Source: Pseudoalteromonas viridis
GTDB taxonomy: Bacteria > Pseudomonadota > Gammaproteobacteria > Enterobacterales > Alteromonadaceae
Length of the DNA stretch: 64,000 nucleotides
Direction: 5' to 3'
Assembly: GCF_017742995.1 (NCBI RefSeq)
Contig: NZ_CP072425.1
Span: 3,472,001-3,536,000 of the forward strand
This document shows, in pieces, positions 28,193 to 34,978 of the stretch (position 1 is the first letter of the stretch; the number at the start of each line of letters is the position of its first letter). Under the pieces are notes generated by a model, which was not told the DNA's origin, ran no database searches, and saw only the letters and a list, made by a program, of their open reading frames with translations. Both the position numbers and the translations under genes were made by a program.

Positions 28193-29047
28193 ATGTGGAA
28201 TCTTGTCAACCAGTATATCAGTGATGCAATCCATGAACACTTCGAGTACACCCGTAAAACGCAATTGCCCTGCAACGCGCATGCACGTTTATTTAAAATC
28301 GAGAACGATCATCACAGCTATCTGGTTAAAGTCGATCATGTCCAGGCTCTCGAACGCTTTGAGTGCGAAGCCCGTAACCACGATACCCTGATCCGCGACA
28401 GTGACTTTTTGGTCGCCGACACCATCACGATAGGCTCAAGTATTGAGTTTTGCTTTTTAGTGCTTGAATGGCTTGAGACCACGGGAGAGCTTGAAGACTG
28501 GTTTAGCTGTGGCACCACCCTGGCCAAGTTACACGCGCGCCATGAACAACAAATGTATGGCCTGGAAGAAGACAACTACTTCTTCGATTTGGCACAACCC
28601 AACCAGTGGCACAAAAAATGGGAAGTATTCTTTGCAGAGGAACGCATCGCCTGGCAACTACAACTACTAGCAGAAAAAGGCATTAAGCTGGTCGATATTG
28701 ACCAATTTGTTGAACACATCAAGCCGATGTTGCCACATCAGGTGGCCCCCTCTTTACTGCATGGTCATTTCTGGCGCGGCAATATCGCCTTTGCACAGGG
28801 TAAGCCCTGTTTGTTTTGCCCTTCTTGCTACTACGGTGACAGAGAGGTCGACCTGGCATCCAGTGAGCTTTTTGCGCCCCTACCGCACGCGTTTTATGAG
28901 GGCTACGACAGCATTTATCCGCGCCTGGATGGGTACGAAGAACGCCGTCGTATTTACCAATTATATCCGCTGCTGTGCCATGCCAACATGTTTGCGGGAG
29001 ATTACCTGAAACAAGCCGCCAGCCACATTGAAACCCTGTACAAATAA
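28193..29047 (+). CDS. Fructosamine/ketosamine-3-kinase homologue, catalytic Asp lost
   Basis: The 284-residue product is homologous along its length to E. coli YniA (fructosamine kinase family). It shares FFAEERIAWQLQLLAEKGI, VEHIKPMLP, YQLYPLL and the start MWNLVNQ. Active family members have HGDLW(S)GN with the catalytic Asp, and FDP with the metal-binding Asp. Here these read HGHFWRGN (His192) and FCPSCYYGDRE (Cys209). The N-terminal nucleotide loop (usually PGGxxH/N) reads PCNAHARLF. The ATP-binding Lys in LVKVDH is kept. Loss of both Asp residues indicates a pseudokinase or a changed function. The ATG chosen aligns with YniA; an upstream in-frame ATG at 28169 adds eight residues. Confidence 0.83.
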   Translation: MWNLVNQYISDAIHEHFEYTRKTQLPCNAHARLFKIENDHHSYLVKVDHVQALERFECEARNHDTLIRDSDFLVADTITIGSSIEFCFLVLEWLETTGELEDWFSCGTTLAKLHARHEQQMYGLEEDNYFFDLAQPNQWHKKWEVFFAEERIAWQLQLLAEKGIKLVDIDQFVEHIKPMLPHQVAPSLLHGHFWRGNIAFAQGKPCLFCPSCYYGDREVDLASSELFAPLPHAFYEGYDSIYPRLDGYEERRRIYQLYPLLCHANMFAGDYLKQAASHIETLYK

Positions 29048-29125
29048 GTGCAACTTTACTGTAATAATCCGCAATGCTGCTATAGTTATTAATGCGAAAA
29101 ATGGAAAACTCGTTGGAGTAAACTC

Positions 29126-29329
29126 ATGAAGCAGCTGTATGACCAACGTATCAGTTGTCCGCATTGCGGCCACCATATCTTTGTTAGTCTGGACGCCAGC
29201 GAGGGCGATCAGGATTACTACGAAGATTGCGCAGCCTGTTGCAATCCAATTCACTTGAATATGCACATTGACTACGCAATTAATAAACTTGAACTGAGGG
29301 TAGATTCAGACGACGAGCAAGTGTTTTAA
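29126..29329 (+). CDS. CPXCG motif cysteine-rich protein
   Basis: This is a small protein of 67 residues with two CxxC-type pairs: SCPHCGHHI near the N terminus and EDCAACCNPIHLNM in the middle. They probably bind one zinc ion as a ribbon. It belongs to the CPXCG family common in marine gammaproteobacteria; function is unknown. A TGGAG ribosome site lies about 8 bp before the ATG. It may be co-transcribed with the upstream kinase homologue (78-bp gap). Confidence 0.85.
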   Translation: MKQLYDQRISCPHCGHHIFVSLDASEGDQDYYEDCAACCNPIHLNMHIDYAINKLELRVDSDDEQVF

Positions 29330-29350
29330 CAGGCACTGAGTGTGCCTGTC

Positions 29351-29992
29351 TTACAACGAGAAATTGCCTCGGTTTTTACGCAGATAGTGCTCTACGGTGT
29401 TCACTGTCGTGTAGGTTTGCTGGTCAACCTCAATGTTAAACACCTCTCCAACATGGGCTAAACCGATATTGGTCAGGGCCAGCGTTTCCGGGATGAGATG
29501 CAACCAGAAGCCATCTTCTTCAAGTTTGCCTACCGTTAAACTCGCACCGTTGACACTGATAAAGCCTTTGTACAAGATGTATTTTTTCCATTGCTCGGGT
29601 ATTGCAAGCTTAATTCGACAATTGTCAGCGTCGCGAATAAAGGCCAAGATCGTAGCCTGGCAATGTATATGCCCGGATACAATATGCCCGCCCAGCTCTG
29701 TGCCAAAGGTAACAGAGCGCTCAAAGTTGACCCGATCACCTTGCTGTAACGCACTCAAATTGGTCAACTTGAGTGTTTCGTCAATTACGTCAAAAGACAC
29801 CTGACCTACGACATCCGCCCCTCTGACCTCAAAGTCAGTCACGGTAAGACAACACCCATTGATTGCGATGCTGGCACCATGAGTTAACTTTTCCAAATGG
29901 TGGCTGTCGACCGACAATACCAGCTTCATGATCCCTTCACGTAAAACGGCACTGACCACCGTTGCTTGAGTCTGTACAATTCCGGTAAACAT
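29351..29992 (-). CDS. ribE: Riboflavin synthase, alpha chain
   Basis: Riboflavin synthase dismutates two 6,7-dimethyl-8-ribityllumazine molecules to riboflavin. The 213-residue product starts at MFTGIVQTQATVV, the family-conserved N terminus, and has two similar lumazine-binding halves (INGCCLTVTDF and VNGASLTVGKL). An in-frame start 24 codons upstream is rejected for lack of homology. No FMN riboswitch was recognised upstream. E. coli has the same divergent pairing of riboflavin synthase (there named ribC) with the MATE gene mdtK, so the synteny is old. Confidence 0.95.
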   Translation of the reverse strand: MFTGIVQTQATVVSAVLREGIMKLVLSVDSHHLEKLTHGASIAINGCCLTVTDFEVRGADVVGQVSFDVIDETLKLTNLSALQQGDRVNFERSVTFGTELGGHIVSGHIHCQATILAFIRDADNCRIKLAIPEQWKKYILYKGFISVNGASLTVGKLEEDGFWLHLIPETLALTNIGLAHVGEVFNIEVDQQTYTTVNTVEHYLRKNRGNFSL

Positions 29993-30130
29993 AACGCTCA
30001 GATTTTCGAAAATAGTGGCGCGCAGTGTATCGCAAACAGTCATCAGATTAAACAGCCCTTTCATCGGATAAAAGTGGTAAGTTTTTAGGAAGTTATTTAA
30101 GATTAACGTTTTAGGAAATCCAGACTCAGT

Positions 30131-31486
30131 ATGAAATTCGCTTTATGGGAAGCTAAGCGCCTGGTACGCCTTGCTACCCCCGTTTTTTTTGCCCAGATCA
30201 CCTTAGTGCTCATGTCGGTTGTCGACACTATGATGGCAGGACAAGTTAGTGCCGAAGACCTCGCTGCGCTGTCAATTGCAACCGGCACCTGGAACCCGAT
30301 GATTTTCTCGTTGCAGGGGATTTTACTTGCGATCACCAGTATGGTTGCCTATTGCGACGGTGCCAAACAACGTGACGGTATCAAAACCTATTTCCAGCAA
30401 GGCATTTATCTGGCACTGCTGCTCTCTTCTTTGGGCTTTATCGCCAGTGCATTTACGCCTTTGGTCTTTGCACGGATAGGTGCCGCCAGTGCCATCACAA
30501 CACTGGCACAGCAATATATTGACTTTGTAAAGTGGGGTCTGCCTGCCTTTTTATTGTTTTCGGTCTATCGCAATGTGACTGAAGGTGTTGGCAATACCAA
30601 AGCCGCTTTGTACATCAGTTTGCTCGGCCTGGCTGTCAATGTCTTTGCTAACTATGTCTTTATTTATGGCAAATTTGGCATGCCGGCCCTGGGTAGTGCC
30701 GGATGTGGCCTGGCGACCACGCTGGTGTTTTGGGTCATGGCCATCGCCCAGCTCATCTATAGTTTTTACAACAAATACCTGGACGGCCGTTGGTTAGTTA
30801 AAGGGTTCGCACGCCCTCATGCTGCTACACAGTTCCAGATAGTTAAACTGGGCCTGCCAATTTGCCTTGCAACTTTCTTTGAAGTGACCTTGTTCGCCTG
30901 TATTCCTCTTTTTATTGCAGACTTGGGCGCAATCGCGGTGTCCGGTCACCAGATAGCCGCCAGTGTCACGACTATCCTGTTTATGCTACCGCTGAGCCTG
31001 TCCATGGCAATCGCGATCCGCATTGGCACCTTATCTGGCGAAGGGCATCACTCGCGATTGGTGAATTCGGTCTACACCAGCTTTGTGTGTGCCGTCGTAG
31101 TCTCAGTTATTGTTGCTACCTTTACTTTTGTGATCCGCAACGAAATAGCCTGGGTATATACACAAAACGCCGAGGTTGCGGCACTCGCTTCTGGCATAAT
31201 CGTACTGGCTTGTGTTTATCAGTTGCCAGACGCTTTGCAGGTTGCCGCCAATGGCGTATTGCGGGGGTTAAAGTACACCAGCCCTATCACCATAGTCACG
31301 TTTGTGTCTTACTGGTTAATCGGGTTTAGTCTTGGTTTTGTGCTGGCAAAAACCGATTTACTCGTGTCGGCCATGGGCGCGAGAGGCTTTTGGGTTGGTA
31401 TTATCGTCGGCTTAACCTGCGCTGCTATATTGCTACTGTATTTTGTGAGGAAACGCCTTGATACGTTACGTCCTGATCCTGTTTAG
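30131..31486 (+). CDS. norM: MATE family multidrug efflux pump (NorM/MdtK)
   Basis: This 451-residue inner-membrane antiporter has 12 predicted helices and the MATE signatures PVFFAQITLVLMSVVDTMMAG in helix 1 and the equivalent GLPICLATFFEVTLFA at the start of the second half. It exports cationic drugs in exchange for Na+ or H+. Position opposite riboflavin synthase matches mdtK in E. coli. Its 3' end overlaps the next gene by 29 bp, indicating an operon with the lipoprotein. Confidence 0.93.
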   Translation: MKFALWEAKRLVRLATPVFFAQITLVLMSVVDTMMAGQVSAEDLAALSIATGTWNPMIFSLQGILLAITSMVAYCDGAKQRDGIKTYFQQGIYLALLLSSLGFIASAFTPLVFARIGAASAITTLAQQYIDFVKWGLPAFLLFSVYRNVTEGVGNTKAALYISLLGLAVNVFANYVFIYGKFGMPALGSAGCGLATTLVFWVMAIAQLIYSFYNKYLDGRWLVKGFARPHAATQFQIVKLGLPICLATFFEVTLFACIPLFIADLGAIAVSGHQIAASVTTILFMLPLSLSMAIAIRIGTLSGEGHHSRLVNSVYTSFVCAVVVSVIVATFTFVIRNEIAWVYTQNAEVAALASGIIVLACVYQLPDALQVAANGVLRGLKYTSPITIVTFVSYWLIGFSLGFVLAKTDLLVSAMGARGFWVGIIVGLTCAAILLLYFVRKRLDTLRPDPV

Positions 31487-32444
31487 TCTCGTTCTGGCCG
31501 CCTGCACTCCGGTGGCCAGTGATACCAACCAGGAATATGCGGACAGACTGGCCAATGTGCTGGGCTTGTCGCCATTAAAAGTAGAAAATCCTGATCCCCT
31601 GGCGCCATATAAAGCCTCCAGACCTCAAGCGTCTTTTAAACTCTCTGTTTTGCAGCTTGCCAACCTGGGACACTGCGCGCTGGCACAGGACGTTGCCATG
31701 CATAATAACCAGCTTGGCAAGCTGGCCGTGCCCAGCGAGGTCTTTAAATATCAGCTGCGCTTTATTCAGCTGGCAGATCAATGCGTAGAGGACAGCAGAA
31801 CCAGCGACCCAGAAGTTAAAGAGATCCTAGCGCAAGCCGCGGCACACAAACGCACGGCTTTAAGTCAGTATTTCGCTTTTATGCTATCGGCAGAGGCTGA
31901 ACTGACTCAATTTAGCAGACTGACATTTGCTGAAATTGATAAACGCGGCACCGATAATGAAATTCAAGCCAACGAAGGCCTGGCCACTTTGGCATCAATC
32001 GCGAGCACCCTGTCAACGCCAGAAAAACTTGACACAGAGCGCGTCACACCCGCGCTCGAGAAACTCAATAACAACCACTATGTTCAGACTTTGCTCACCA
32101 GTGCACGCAAGCAAATTAACTGGAACCAAGCGTTAACAGCATGGCTATCGCAAGTCGAGCTACAAACAGCCGTATGCCCTGAGGGAAAAAACAAGCGCAA
32201 AGCCGAGATATTGCACAATGTATTTAATAAATTTTCGATTTCAACATTGCAACCTTATCAGGCTCAACTCAGTGATCAGCTGCAAGAATTAAGTGACTCT
32301 GTGGCAAAAATTTCGGCGGCGATATCCAATCCTCCCTACCCAAATCATGCTAAAGTGCTCATGGATGAACTGAAAACGTCAAGCCGACAGCATGCACAGT
32401 GGTGGCAGCGCTTTTACAAAGTGTGTAAAGTTGCACCGGTATGA
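31458..32444 (+). CDS. DUF3080 family lipoprotein
   Basis: The 328-residue product starts with a lipoprotein signal (MIRYVLILFSLVLAAC). The region DTNQEYADRLANVLGL after the cysteine is the N-terminal hallmark of DUF3080. The rest is helical with no recognised catalytic motif. It begins inside the end of norM, so its expression is coupled to the pump. Function is unknown. Confidence 0.82.
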   Translation: MIRYVLILFSLVLAACTPVASDTNQEYADRLANVLGLSPLKVENPDPLAPYKASRPQASFKLSVLQLANLGHCALAQDVAMHNNQLGKLAVPSEVFKYQLRFIQLADQCVEDSRTSDPEVKEILAQAAAHKRTALSQYFAFMLSAEAELTQFSRLTFAEIDKRGTDNEIQANEGLATLASIASTLSTPEKLDTERVTPALEKLNNNHYVQTLLTSARKQINWNQALTAWLSQVELQTAVCPEGKNKRKAEILHNVFNKFSISTLQPYQAQLSDQLQELSDSVAKISAAISNPPYPNHAKVLMDELKTSSRQHAQWWQRFYKVCKVAPV

Positions 32445-32484
32445 ACGAAAAAAGTGCAAACAAACATTAATTTAGCAAATTTAC

Positions 32485-32513
32485 TTGATCCCACCGAACG
32501 CTCGCTATATATT
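32485..32513 (+). promoter_or_regulatory. Putative promoter of the tRNA-Val array
   Basis: TTGATC, a 17-bp spacer and TATATT are followed by the GC-rich stretch AGCCGCCG. A GC-rich discriminator is typical of stringently controlled stable-RNA promoters. It lies about 60 bp upstream of the first tRNA. Confidence 0.55.
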
Positions 32514-32570
32514 AGCCGCCGTTGGTAAGTGACTTAATGCAACAAAACAGTCATACCAGTTCAACATTGT

Positions 32571-32647
32571 ACGACCGTAGCTCAGTTGGTTAGAGCACCA
32601 CCTTGACATGGTGGGGGTCGGTGGTTCGAATCCACTCGGTCGTACCA
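32571..32647 (+). tRNA. tRNA-Val (GAC), copy 1
   Basis: The 77-nt gene folds as a standard cloverleaf. The acceptor ACGACCG pairs with CGGTCGT, and CCA is encoded. The D arm contains AGTTGGTTA, the anticodon arm is CCACC-TTGACAT-GGTGG with anticodon GAC, and the T loop is TTCGAAT. Confidence 0.97.
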
Positions 32648-32680
32648 ACTTATCTAATAAGTTAAAATTCATATCTCAGT

Positions 32681-32757
32681 ACGACCGTAGCTCAGTTGGT
32701 TAGAGCACCACCTTGACATGGTGGGGGTCGGTGGTTCGAATCCACTCGGTCGTACCA
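32681..32757 (+). tRNA. tRNA-Val (GAC), copy 2
   Basis: It is identical to the first copy over all 77 nt and starts 110 bp after it, with a 33-bp spacer. It is presumably processed from the same precursor. Confidence 0.97.
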
Positions 32758-32790
32758 AATCATTTTATAAGTTAAATCCCATATCCCAGT

Positions 32791-32875
32791 ACTGCCGTAG
32801 CTCAGTTGATTAGAGCCCACCACTCTCTATGACCCGGTCTAATGGTCGGTGGTTCGAATCCACTCGGTCGTACCA
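32791..32875 (+). pseudogene. Degenerate tRNA-Val copy 3
   Basis: The D arm, T arm and 3' CGGTCGTACCA are kept. The anticodon loop and 3' anticodon strand are replaced by CTCTCTATGACCCGGTCTAA followed by TGGTC. The acceptor strand ACTGCCG has one mismatch and one G-T pair with the 3' strand. It cannot form a normal anticodon arm. A small GACC/GGTC hairpin is possible instead. Confidence 0.85.
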
Positions 32876-32908
32876 AATCATTTTATAAGTTAAATCCCAT
32901 ATCCCAGT

Positions 32909-32994
32909 ACTGCCGTAGCTCAGTTGATTAGAGCACCACCTCTCTCTATGACCCGGTCCAATGGTCGGTGGTTCGAATCCACTCGGTCGTACCA
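32909..32994 (+). pseudogene. Degenerate tRNA-Val copy 4
   Basis: This has the same altered anticodon arm as copy 3, with CCGGTCCAAT in place of CCGGTCTAAT, and the same ACTGCCG acceptor strand. The T arm and encoded CCA are intact. Confidence 0.85.
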
Positions 32995-33028
32995 ACTTAT
33001 CTAATAAGTTAAAATTCCATATCTCAGT

Positions 33029-33114
33029 ACGACCGTAGCTCAGTTGATTAGAGCACCACCACTCTCTATGACCCGGTCCAATGGTCGGTGGTTCGAATCC
33101 ACTCGGTCGTACCA
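33029..33114 (+). pseudogene. Degenerate tRNA-Val copy 5
   Basis: The altered anticodon arm is shared with copies 3, 4 and 6. The acceptor strand is the functional ACGACCG, so the acceptor stem is fully paired. The D arm reads AGTTGATTA rather than AGTTGGTTA. Confidence 0.85.
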
Positions 33115-33147
33115 AATCATTTTATAAGTTAAATCCCATATCCCAGT

Positions 33148-33233
33148 ACTGCCGTAGCTCAGTTGATTAGAGCACCACCACTCTCTATGACCCGGTCCAA
33201 TGGTCGGTGGTTCGAATCCACCCGGTCGTACCA
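33148..33233 (+). pseudogene. Degenerate tRNA-Val copy 6
   Basis: This copy has the same altered anticodon arm, the mismatched ACTGCCG acceptor and a 3' half reading CCACCCGGTCGTACCA. The T-stem is changed at one base relative to the other copies. Confidence 0.85.
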
Positions 33234-33266
33234 GCTTATTCAATAAGTTAAAATTCATATCTCAGT

Positions 33267-33426
33267 AAAACCCTAACTCAGTTGCTTAGAACACCACCGC
33301 TCTCTAAACATTATTAAACTTAGCTCGTTGTTCTCAATTCATCAGCCTATAAACTTGCTTATTTCACCTTGCGCAAAAGTCGCGCTAAAGCACGATTTCG
33401 CACCACTAATCCACTCGGTCGTACCA
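33267..33426 (+). pseudogene. Split tRNA-Val remnant (copy 7) with internal repeat
   Basis: A decayed 5' half (AAAACCCTAACTCAGTTGCT, then TAGAACACCACC) lies at 33267-33300. The 3' end TAATCCACTCGGTCGTACCA is found at 33407-33426. About 100 bp, including one 57-bp-type repeat unit, separates them. Confidence 0.75.
33351..33406 (+). repeat. Isolated unit of the 57-bp repeat
   Basis: This 56-bp stretch matches the tandem units that lie farther right, with a few substitutions. It sits within the split tRNA remnant. Confidence 0.85.
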
Positions 33427-33459
33427 GCTTATTCCGCAAGTTCAATCGCATGTTTCTGT

Positions 33460-33500
33460 AAGACCCTAGCTCAGCTGGTCAGAGCACCACCACTCTTTAT
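33460..33500 (+). pseudogene. 5' tRNA-Val remnant (copy 8)
   Basis: AAGACCCTAGCTCAGCTGGT followed by CAGAGCACCACCACTCT resembles the 5' half of copies 3-6. No 3' half follows; the 57-bp repeats begin about 40 bp later. Confidence 0.7.
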
Positions 33501-33542
33501 CATTACTAACTTTCGCTCGCTATTTTCAATTCTTCAGCTTAT

Positions 33543-33713
33543 AAACTTGCTCATTTCACCTTGCGTGAAAGTCGCGCTAAAGCACGATTTCACACCACCA
33601 AACTTGCTCATTTCACCTTGCGTAAAAGTCGCGCTAAAGCACGATTTCACACCACCAAACTTGCTCATTTCACCTTGCGCAAAAGTCGCGCTAAAGCACG
33701 ATTTCGTATCACC
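33543..33713 (+). repeat. Three tandem 57-bp direct repeats
   Basis: Units at 33543-33599, 33600-33656 and 33657-33713 start AAACTTGCTCATTTCACCTT and carry the near-palindrome TCGCGCTAAAGCACGA. Units one and two differ at one base; the third differs mainly at its end. Because 57 is divisible by three, one frame reads through as a 19-residue repeat, but no ribosome site supports translation. Confidence 0.92.
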
Positions 33714-33775
33714 CGTTTGCTCTGACCTGATATTTTGCTATAAATGAGATAGCTAATCACATTCTAAGGAAGGTC

Positions 33776-34978
33776 ATGCCCGGCAGGTTATGCACCACTT
33801 TATTGTTTTTGTTGATAACAGGCTTATTCTTTTATAGCAGCCTGGGGCATTCTAGGCAGCCACATCAAAAATCGCTGACCATCGCGATTGGCCTTGAAAA
33901 CTATGATTTCAAACCTCTGTTTGCACAGTTCACCAAAAAAACAGGGATCGGCGTCAAAGTCGTTGAATTCGAAAACAACTCGCTCAAATCCGAACTGCTG
34001 TTAAGGGCCAGCAATAACGCCCTGCCCGATGGCATCATTGTGCCGGCTGATTATATGGGACTAACGGCACTTAATTTATCCGAAGTACCCGACGACTGGC
34101 TCTCAACGCATTTGATAGAGCAAGTGCGCATGAATATTAGAGCTAATGGCACAACACAGGGAGTGCCTATCGTATTTGGTAACCATTTGATGCTCTACTA
34201 TAACCGTGCACTCGTCAGTGAGCCTGCTCGCAGCTGGCAGCAGCTTCGCACGCAACAACAAAAGCTGGGTGTTAACATCAGCTGGAACTATTACGAGATG
34301 TATTGGTACAGAGCATTTTTAGGTACCTTCGGCACCTCTTTGATTGTAGATGGTAATGCTAACTTAGATACGCCAGCGATGGTAAACGGCCTGCGCTGGT
34401 ATAAGTCGCTTAAAGACGAGATCTGGCTGGATGTGGAGTGTGACTACGACTGCACCGTAAATCAATTTTTATCCGGTGAAGTTGCCTATACCATTAATGG
34501 CTCCTGGATGTTTCAGCGCTTCTCTGAACATTTTGGCGATAAACTGGGTGTCGCGCAGCTACCCAGTTTGCGTGGTGAGCCGATGCGCTCTTACTTTTCG
34601 TCTCACGTTATGGCGTTTCCCGACAACGCCTTATCTGGTAGCAAAAGTGCCGAACTCAGAACACTGTCTGAGTTTTTGCAATCGCTGCCAGTGCAAAGCA
34701 ATTTATGGTCCTCCATCAATGCGCTTCCAGTCGATAAACGTGCGCTAGATATGCTTAAAATACAAGGGATTAGGCAAGTAGAAGCGCTCATTGCTACCCT
34801 TGAATACGCTCAGCCCATGCCCAACGAAGCGCAAATGGCCTTTGTCTGGGAGGCCATGTTAAAGGGCCTGACACGTCATCTTGCAGGTGTTCTGGACGAA
34901 CATCAGGCCGCCCATTTTATGCAACACATTGTTGAAAAGTCGATTAGCTATGAGCAAGAAAAAAAGCCTGGTCAGTGA
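33776..34978 (+). CDS. Extracellular solute-binding protein (sensor-linked)
   Basis: This is a 400-residue periplasmic binding protein of the sugar/polyamine type (SBP cluster with MalE-like order). The N terminus has a hydrophobic signal (LLFLLITGLFFYSSLGHS), then SLTIAIGLENYDFKPLFAQF and FTKKTGIGVKVVEFE, typical of domain I. Later GVPIVFGNHLMLYYNRAL and VAYTINGSWMFQRF are common SBP segments. AAGGAAGG precedes the ATG. No ABC permease or ATPase genes are nearby. Instead the gene overlaps a hybrid histidine kinase, so the protein probably presents ligand to that sensor. The ligand is not predictable from sequence. Confidence 0.85.
   Translation: MPGRLCTTLLFLLITGLFFYSSLGHSRQPHQKSLTIAIGLENYDFKPLFAQFTKKTGIGVKVVEFENNSLKSELLLRASNNALPDGIIVPADYMGLTALNLSEVPDDWLSTHLIEQVRMNIRANGTTQGVPIVFGNHLMLYYNRALVSEPARSWQQLRTQQQKLGVNISWNYYEMYWYRAFLGTFGTSLIVDGNANLDTPAMVNGLRWYKSLKDEIWLDVECDYDCTVNQFLSGEVAYTINGSWMFQRFSEHFGDKLGVAQLPSLRGEPMRSYFSSHVMAFPDNALSGSKSAELRTLSEFLQSLPVQSNLWSSINALPVDKRALDMLKIQGIRQVEALIATLEYAQPMPNEAQMAFVWEAMLKGLTRHLAGVLDEHQAAHFMQHIVEKSISYEQEKKPGQ

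Noticed and set aside
32810..33258. Minus-strand open frames encoding VRPSGFEPPTIGPGHRE repeats
   Set aside because: They lie antisense to tRNA-Val units and arise from the repeated tRNA sequence. Such frames are a known annotation artefact.
33543..33713. CRISPR array
   Set aside because: The repeats are directly adjacent with no unique spacers, and no cas genes occur.
33328..33747. Open frame of 139 codons reading through the 57-bp repeats (NLLISPCVKVALKHDF)
   Set aside because: No ribosome site, it starts inside a decayed tRNA, and substitutions between units do not favour silent changes.
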